From positions 11,288,640 to 11,352,639 of the forward strand of contig OX393581.1 of the NCBI GenBank assembly GCA_947652605.1: 64,000 nucleotides of DNA, given 5' to 3'. The stretch's first letter is position 1, and every line of letters begins with the position of its first letter. Origin of the DNA: Elmis aenea. Taxonomy: Eukaryota > Arthropoda > Insecta > Coleoptera > Elmidae. This document shows positions 58,558 to 64,000 of this stretch, piece by piece. A program made the translations under genes and the position numbers. The notes beneath the pieces were generated by a model, which did no database searches, was not told where the DNA came from, and saw nothing but the letters and a program-made list of their open reading frames with translations.

Positions 58558-59015
58558 TATATAAACAACAAAATGACAAAGTAGGAACTGAAAATTCAAA
58601 AGAAGCTAAAACAAATAGTGGAAGAAGAGAGACAGAAAGGAAGAACAACGAAAATAGGATACCAAAAGATCACAGTTGATAAAAAACAATGGAGATGGGA
58701 CAGTGAGCAGAAAAAATTGAAACAAAATAAAACAACAAACCATCAACCTCCAAAAAACTGATAGTAAAGAATAAAAGAAATATTAGGTCAACGATACAGG
58801 CAATAAAAAAGGACACGAGAAAGAAAATAGATTTAAAAAGATAAGCAAAGATAACAAGAGGACATCATAAATGACACAAGCAATGAAAAAGGACATGCGA
58901 AAGGAAATAAAAAGAAAAGAGGAAAACACAAAACAAACTCAACTCCAGAAAAAACGCCATAAAAAAAACGCCTTACCCTACCTTCATAGGTAGATAGGCT
59001 TTAGGATTAAGTAAG

Positions 59016-60165
59016 TAAGTTATTATTGACGATTCTAAAGCAAATAAATATTTTTTAGCATAATGCGACAGTACTCTAGCCAGGTGCATGTTGCATTTTA
59101 CCATCAAATAAAACCTAGAAGCCCTGTATCGTAATTTACTGATCAAGTCGATGTTATCCAATCGGAACAGTACTGTTAACAATGTTCATTTCGATCCACT
59201 TGTTTAAATTGCGTAGCCGTTTCAGTAGAGAAAATAAAACGAATTTATTTTAATTCCATTTCGGATGCTTTTTTATTTTTAATAATGCATCCTTTAGCAT
59301 TAAACTGTCTGCACGTATTTACAGAAAATAAACACATACAGCGCGAATACCGACGTCAACGGAACAAGCTCAAAGGATTTGAATTTTAATGTTCCATGCA
59401 CATTCCGATATATTTTTCATTCGCCTCCACAATAGGATTAAATTCGGTTATCCTGTCGCTAAATTATGCAGTGGCCAAGCCGTGCCTTTAATTTTGTGTT
59501 ATTACGAATGGTTGTCAAGGACAAACTAATTGATTCCCGATACATTTTTTATTAATTAAAAACGATTAAGTAGGTGTGCGTTAGTTTATACATTTTTAAT
59601 GAGAACAATATATTTGCTCCATAGAAAAATCCTGTTGATTTAAGGAACTGCTATTTAATAACATTTAGGTTAAGTTAAGTTAAGTTTAAAAAGAAATTCG
59701 ACATTTTCATATTTTTTGGAATTACATCTGTAGCACGAGGAATTTTGTACTTTTAAAAGTTGATTGTGGCTCCTCTTATACTAAGGAATAACTCATTTAA
59801 TTTAAACAAACCTGTGTCTCTTATAATAAGCGAGATCCCCATATTGGAAATGTAATCTGTGACGCCCTGTATGTACATGTTAATAAAAAGCTCTATAGTA
59901 AATAAAAACGCAATATAACAAATTTAAATGGTATATAAAACACCGAATGTCACTCGTAGATGAAGAATGAAATGCTTTTAGAAAGATTAAAACGCCATAT
60001 TCCATATTTTTAGTTTTGCATCCCTTACTGTTGGACCAAATTGCTAACACACACTGCTCTAAGAAACTGTGCTTTGATCCGTAAAAGAAGCTAGTAAAAT
60101 TTGTTTTTTTAATACTAATCTAATAACAAGGGACACTAAAACGATAGATACTCTGTAATGTATTA
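59016..60165. other. No gene; possibly unique sequence
   Basis: 59230-59560 is less AT-biased with no visible repeats. GTTAAGTTAAGTTAAG at about 59671-59686 is a short simple repeat. GCCCTGTATG near 59871 is a repeat end. Confidence 0.4.
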
Positions 60166-60167
60166 TA

Positions 60168-60623
60168 CAGGGATGAGCAAAAGTATGGAAACAGACAAAT
60201 AACTGAATTTGACCAATCGTAAAAACACCCTGTATAATATTTTTATATGTAACTAGCGCAATGTGTTAATTAATCTATTGTCAATCTAATTGTCGAACGA
60301 AATTCTACTCTTTAAATAACGTAATGTTAAAAAAAAATTGAAAGTGCTGTATCGCTCAAAATTTTATAATAACCTTTGACTTTAGACTCATATATTTTTA
60401 AAGTAAATTTTAAGAAGAATTAAAAAATATGAGAACATACAGGGTGTGTTATTTAAAATATCAAAGTTTGAGTCCGTTTTCGGTTGAACCGGAAGTCGTA
60501 TTGTAACCTCAGTAATTTTACTGAATTTGAAAAATGCGATAACGCTTAGATACAAAATTTCATTGTAGTATCTATAATGATGTTTTAGATATTTGTCTGT
60601 TTCCATACTTTTGCGCAACCCTG
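60168..60623. mobile_element. Mariner-type MITE, 456 bp
   Basis: TA at 60166-60167 and 60624-60625. Ends CAGGGATGAGCAAAAGTATG on the left and CAGGGTTGCGCAAAAGTATG from the right; the match continues through GAAACAGACAAATA (about 34 bp). Inside, CACCCTGTA (about 60223-60231) and TACAGGGTG (about 60438-60446) are further terminal motifs, suggesting a composite. Partly similar to 2250-2610. Confidence 0.85.
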
Positions 60624-60625
60624 TA

Positions 60626-61349
60626 AATCCCTATGTAACGTTTAATAGTATTCTGTATAACGTTAATTTCTATTCTATTTAATATGCACAATTTTTTATG
60701 TCATTAATAATTTTTATATAGCATTTTGGTATTCTTTATAAAACGTTTGAGTTATTTTTATGCACCATTTAACCCCTATCCATTTTTAATTTTATTCGGT
60801 CATTTTCGTCATTTTAACACACCTTAATAAACTAAAAGACTGAATAAGCAAGTTGATGTGATTCTATAAAGGATATTGTCAATTTAAGGTCATAAACGAG
60901 AACTAGCTTTAGAAAGCACAGCAAACGTCTTTAAATATTTAAGGTATAAAAAAATGTGTGCCAGGAAATTTGTACACCATTAACATGGTAGTTGTAAGTG
61001 TACACGACAGGAAATATATACGTTCAGAAAACTATTCGACAGGTGATGTATTCACCAAACGTTTATACCAAAGTAATTTTACAAGACATCCGCAAAAATT
61101 CATGGTCAAATTCTATTTGTGGACGAAAACTGCATACGGTATGTACTGCTTTATAATAAATACTTTAATTACAGAAATATATTAAACGTCTCAGCTGAGG
61201 TATCAATTACTGGAAAAAATAATTATACGACCTTCAAGTAAATGATCCATTAATATGATATAAACTGTGTGATGCCAAAAGTTTTGTTTCACATGACCTT
61301 TTTTTATAGGCTTAATCATGCTGGGTTGATAACGTAGGTAGAGATATTT
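60626..61349. other. No recognised feature
   Basis: AT-rich, short frames only. A 75-codon frame at 60958-61185 shows no recognisable domain. Confidence 0.35.
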
Positions 61350-61440
61350 TAAAATCAAAAATCAAGTTCTAAAGGCTTAAAAGTGTCTGCTTAAAATCAA
61401 AAACCATAAATTTAAATCTTTTGTACAAACCTGTGCTATA

Positions 61441-63613
61441 CAGGGTGGTGCTTTTTTCGATGCTCACCATTGCTATCTTGGAAACGGTAAGAGATACAAG
61501 GTCGGTTAAATTAGAGAAAAGTTGCACATTTTTATGGCGATTGAGAATCTGAAAAGAAATCCTGGATATTTTGATTCGTTTTTGATTTATTACAAAAAAA
61601 CTGAAAAATGTGATTTTAGAAAAATATTATTATCTTCCCTACCACTGACTCTATTTCATTTAAACTTGGTCACTTTATGTTTTTGACCGTCCTGGGTTTG
61701 ATGACGTCAACAGAAATTTTCTAAGCCTTCTAGATTTCAAGTTGCGATAGTCAACTTTTTTATTTCTTATGGCCGCCGTATTGGATTTTTACACCATCAG
61801 ACAGACAAAAAAATTAGCTTTTCAAATTGATAACCAAAATACCTTTTTTCTTTCAAAAAACTTGTTGAAATTTGAAAATTTGTATAAATAATCTACAAAA
61901 TCGAGAATGCTCTGAAAAACAATTAAAACTATGATATAAATAAAAGACTGAACATTTTATTGGTCTAATGATAACAAATTGAAAATAAATTTAAAACACC
62001 AGATATAAGTAATTATTTAAACTGTTCAAAGTGTCCGCCGTTATGTATTATACAGAGGACAGTCCTTAAATTCATTTCGTCCACTGCCTTTAGGATAGTC
62101 TGTCGCGGAATTGAGCATTTTTTATTTTACGACGAAGATGTTCAATATTATCCGTGGGGGTTGCATAAACAACATCTTTTACATTGCCCCACAAAAAGTA
62201 ATCCATGGGCGTTAAACATGGCGATCGTGGAGGCCAATAAACAGGACCAAACGTACCAAGCCATGAATTTTGAAAGCGTGCATTTAAATATTCTCTTACA
62301 ATTCGGGCGTTGTGAGGACCAGCTCCATCTTGCTGAAACCATTGAAGATTTTGAATGGTTAATAATGGCAATTCACCTAACATATCTTCTAAATTTGTTT
62401 CCAACAATCTCAAATATCCAGGCCCATCCAAATGTCCATCGATGAAAAAAAGACCCAGAATCGTATTATCTAAAAGACCAGCCCATACGTTCAGCGAATA
62501 TCGAACTTGCGGCCTAGTCTCTCTTATTAAATGGGGATTCACTGTAGCGTAATGATGAACATTTTTCCTGTTAAACATTCCCGAGTTTGTGAATAAGGAC
62601 TCGTCAGTCCATAGTATTTTTCTGGAAAAATGTGGGTCTTGCTGCAGTTTTTCCCGAAACCAATAACTTAAGTTCAATCTTCTGTTAGTATCACCAGGAT
62701 GAAGAATTTGTACCCTTGAGAATTTATAATCGTGGTAGTTATGTTTTTTTATTATTTTTCTGGCATATTCATCATTAATACCACACTCTTGAGCAATTTT
62801 CCGGCTGGAGTTTTCTGGATTAATTGCTATTTGAGCCAACACATTCACTTCATTAACATTAATCCTTTTCCTATACGGCCCTCGCGGTCTTTTAAACATG
62901 CCATAATTACCCAAACTTCTTGAAATCCTCGTAAACATTAACCTGTGGGGTTGCTCTCTCTCTGGATATAAATTTGATAAAAGAGAGTTTTTATGGTTTC
63001 GAATGTAGACGTCATACATTTCCTGCTTTTCTTCATTCGTAAACATCTTGATAATCAAAAAAGACGATAAAGAAACTCTACGTACATCACTTGCACGCAA
63101 TCTGTCACTATTATTGATATCATAGTTTCAATTGCTTTTCAGAGCATTCTCGATTTTGTAGATTATTTATACAAATTTTCAAATTTCAACAAGTTTTTTG
63201 AGAGAAAAAAGGTAATTTGGTTACCAATTTGAAAAGCTTATTTTTTTGTCTGTCTGATGGTGTAAAAATCCAATATGGCGGTCATAAGAAATAAAAAAGT
63301 TGACTATCGCAACTTGAAATCTAGAAGGCTTAGAAAATTTCTGTTGACGTCATCAAACCCAGGACGGTCAAAAACATAAAGTGACCAAGTTTAAATGAAA
63401 TAGAGTCAGTGGTAGGGAAGATAATAATATTTTTCTAAAATCACATTTTTCAGTTTTTTTGTAATAAATCAAAAACGAATTAAAATAACCAGGATTTCTT
63501 TTCAGATTCTTAATCGCCATAAAAATGTGCAACTTTTCTCTAATTTAACCGACCTTGCATCTCTTACCGTTTCCAAGATAGCAATGGTGAGCATCGAAAA
63601 AAGCACCACCCTG
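61441..63613 (-). mobile_element. Nearly complete Tc1/mariner-superfamily transposon with ~480-bp terminal repeats
   Basis: 2173 bp, TA at 61439-61440 and 63614-63615. Ends CAGGGTGGTGCTTTTTTCGA on both sides. The inverted repeats run from 61441 to about 61920 and from about 63135 to 63613 with few differences, which is long for this superfamily. The transposase gene fills the space between them on the minus strand. The small divergence between arms suggests a fairly recent insertion. Confidence 0.93.
62013..63046 (-). pseudogene. Mariner-type transposase, one frameshift near the C-terminus
   Basis: Likely start at the ATG complement at 63044-63046 (FTNEEKQEMYDVYIRNHKNS follows); an upstream ATG at 63100 adds 18 residues that look untypical. 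Next come a helix-turn-helix region (NPENSSRKIAQECGINDEYA), the first catalytic Asp in KILWTDESLFT, the second in LQWFQQDGAGPHNARIV, and PPRSPCLTPMDYFLWGNV. The second Asp to the MD Asp is 41 residues apart, as in the DD41D group; the usual SPD is SPC here. At about 62110-62115 a frameshift ends the frame at 62090, but the next frame continues IPRQTILKAVDEMN to HNGGHFEQFK and a stop at 62013-62015, the conserved C-terminus. Confidence 0.87.
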
Positions 63614-64000
63614 TATACAGAGCTGAGGTGTGAACCATGTCTAAATGTGTAGAAGACAGATATAAACTTCTGGGGGAGGTCTTGCCAACTAACTTTTATA
63701 GATAAAATAAGAAACGAGGTCATACGGGAAAGAGAAGATGCAGTAAAGAGTCTGGCCAGTATAATTGGGGAGCAACAACTGTTTTGGTGCTGTCATCTAA
63801 ACAGAATGCCTGCACACCAAACACTGACATGGATTCCATTTAGAAGAAGAAGAAGGAGAAAAAGGGAAAGACCGAAAAGAATATGGATATTTGGGATAAA
63901 AATAGCAACGAACAAAAGGAACTTAACGGATAATGACTGGAAAGATAGGAAGAAATGGCGTTTAGTATGCGGTGGAAGGCAACGAGCTGTATGTACTAAT

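Larger units (their letters stand above)
56490..59015 (+). mobile_element. LINE ORF1 region split by a pogo-like element
   Basis: 56512-56706 is a charged, Lys/Glu-rich start; 56700-56800 in another frame reads IKHDQKSYQEELKELKQK, a coiled coil. 56838-57113 reads VRRLEKDRTKNNIVVTGLEI then IGKKACKLELVKPLEKEKVM and KNKYKLKQ, the RNA-binding core of an L1/RTE-type ORF1 protein. After the insertion 58590-58720 continues with ELKIQKKLKQIVEEERQKGR, TKIGYQKITVDKKQWRWD. The remainder jumps to a 3' end with (AAGT) units (59010-59018). ORF2 is absent, so an internal deletion has occurred. Confidence 0.8.
61350..64000 (+). mobile_element. LINE C-terminal region split by a mariner transposon
   Basis: Left piece (about 61360-61440): RLKSVCLKSKTIN and LLYKPVL; right piece (63614-64000): AEV, stop, TMSK, then open to the window end with FIDKIRNEVIREREDAV, LFWCCHLNRMPAHQTLTW, an Arg/Lys-rich RRRRRRKRERPKRIW and DNDWKDRKKWRLVCGGRQRA. 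Joined at the TA the coding text resumes within the LYKxVL-YGAEVWTMS motif of RTE-like reverse transcriptases. Truncated by the window. Confidence 0.88.

Noticed and set aside
62148..62552. Overlapping frames on both strands within the mariner transposase
   Set aside because: Shadows of the 62013-63046 coding region.

Overview
The window looks like AT-rich, repeat-dense nuclear DNA of an arthropod, most likely an insect. The evidence is the mix of degraded Jockey-, RTE- and R1-like LINEs, Tc1/mariner, pogo and hAT elements, a tRNA-derived SINE, a short interstitial run of the insect telomere repeat (TTAGG/CCTAA), and two long satellites. I find no convincing host gene, no rRNA or tRNA gene and no prokaryotic feature. 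Almost every open frame is a decayed transposon gene or a chance frame inside a repeat. The species cannot be named from the sequence.

Layout. 1-5 kb: LINE remnants (an RTE-like 'family A' copy, a Jockey 3' end, an RNase H-bearing R1-like LINE). 5.9-8.1 kb: a large inverted-repeat (foldback) element with a smaller one inside it, and (CCTAA)4 in only one arm. 8.2-10.4 kb: the youngest-looking LINE, with one nonsense codon, between 307-bp direct repeats that differ at one base. 11-19 kb: a 210-bp hAT MITE, a Jockey copy split by a mariner element, and LINE fragments. 20.1-21.7 kb: three nested layers (family A LINE, R1-like LINE, 223-bp hAT MITE). 22.9-25.4 kb: a short tandem repeat, a 24-bp-arm hairpin, a 355-bp satellite and a 14/16-bp minisatellite. 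26.5-32 kb: LINE remnants, one split by a mariner and one by a SINE. 33.7-37.7 kb: CAGGGTG repeat ends, a candidate MITE and an RT fragment. 38.6-46.1 kb: about 35 copies of a 183-bp satellite, interrupted by a 1001-bp inverted-repeat element that retains a helix-turn-helix relic. 47.4-51.2 kb: a hAT MITE nested in a mariner MITE, then mariner and hAT remnants. 51.8-55 kb: a second long family A LINE copy and foldbacks. 56.5-59 kb: a LINE ORF1 split by a pogo-like element carrying iterated TGTCAA motifs. 61.4-63.6 kb: a nearly complete mariner-type transposon with ~480-bp terminal repeats and a transposase broken by one late frameshift, inserted in another LINE that runs off the window.

The elements do not form a pathway. 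Their relation is stratigraphic: at least eight insertions can be ordered because the host element reads on across the insertion and the target-site duplication (TA for mariner/pogo, 8 bp for hAT, 10 bp for the SINE) is visible. Points most worth a second look are the 307-bp duplication round the LINE, the inverted-repeat element in the satellite, the pogo-like element's repeated motif, the mariner at 61.4 kb, and recurring hammerhead-core-like motifs.
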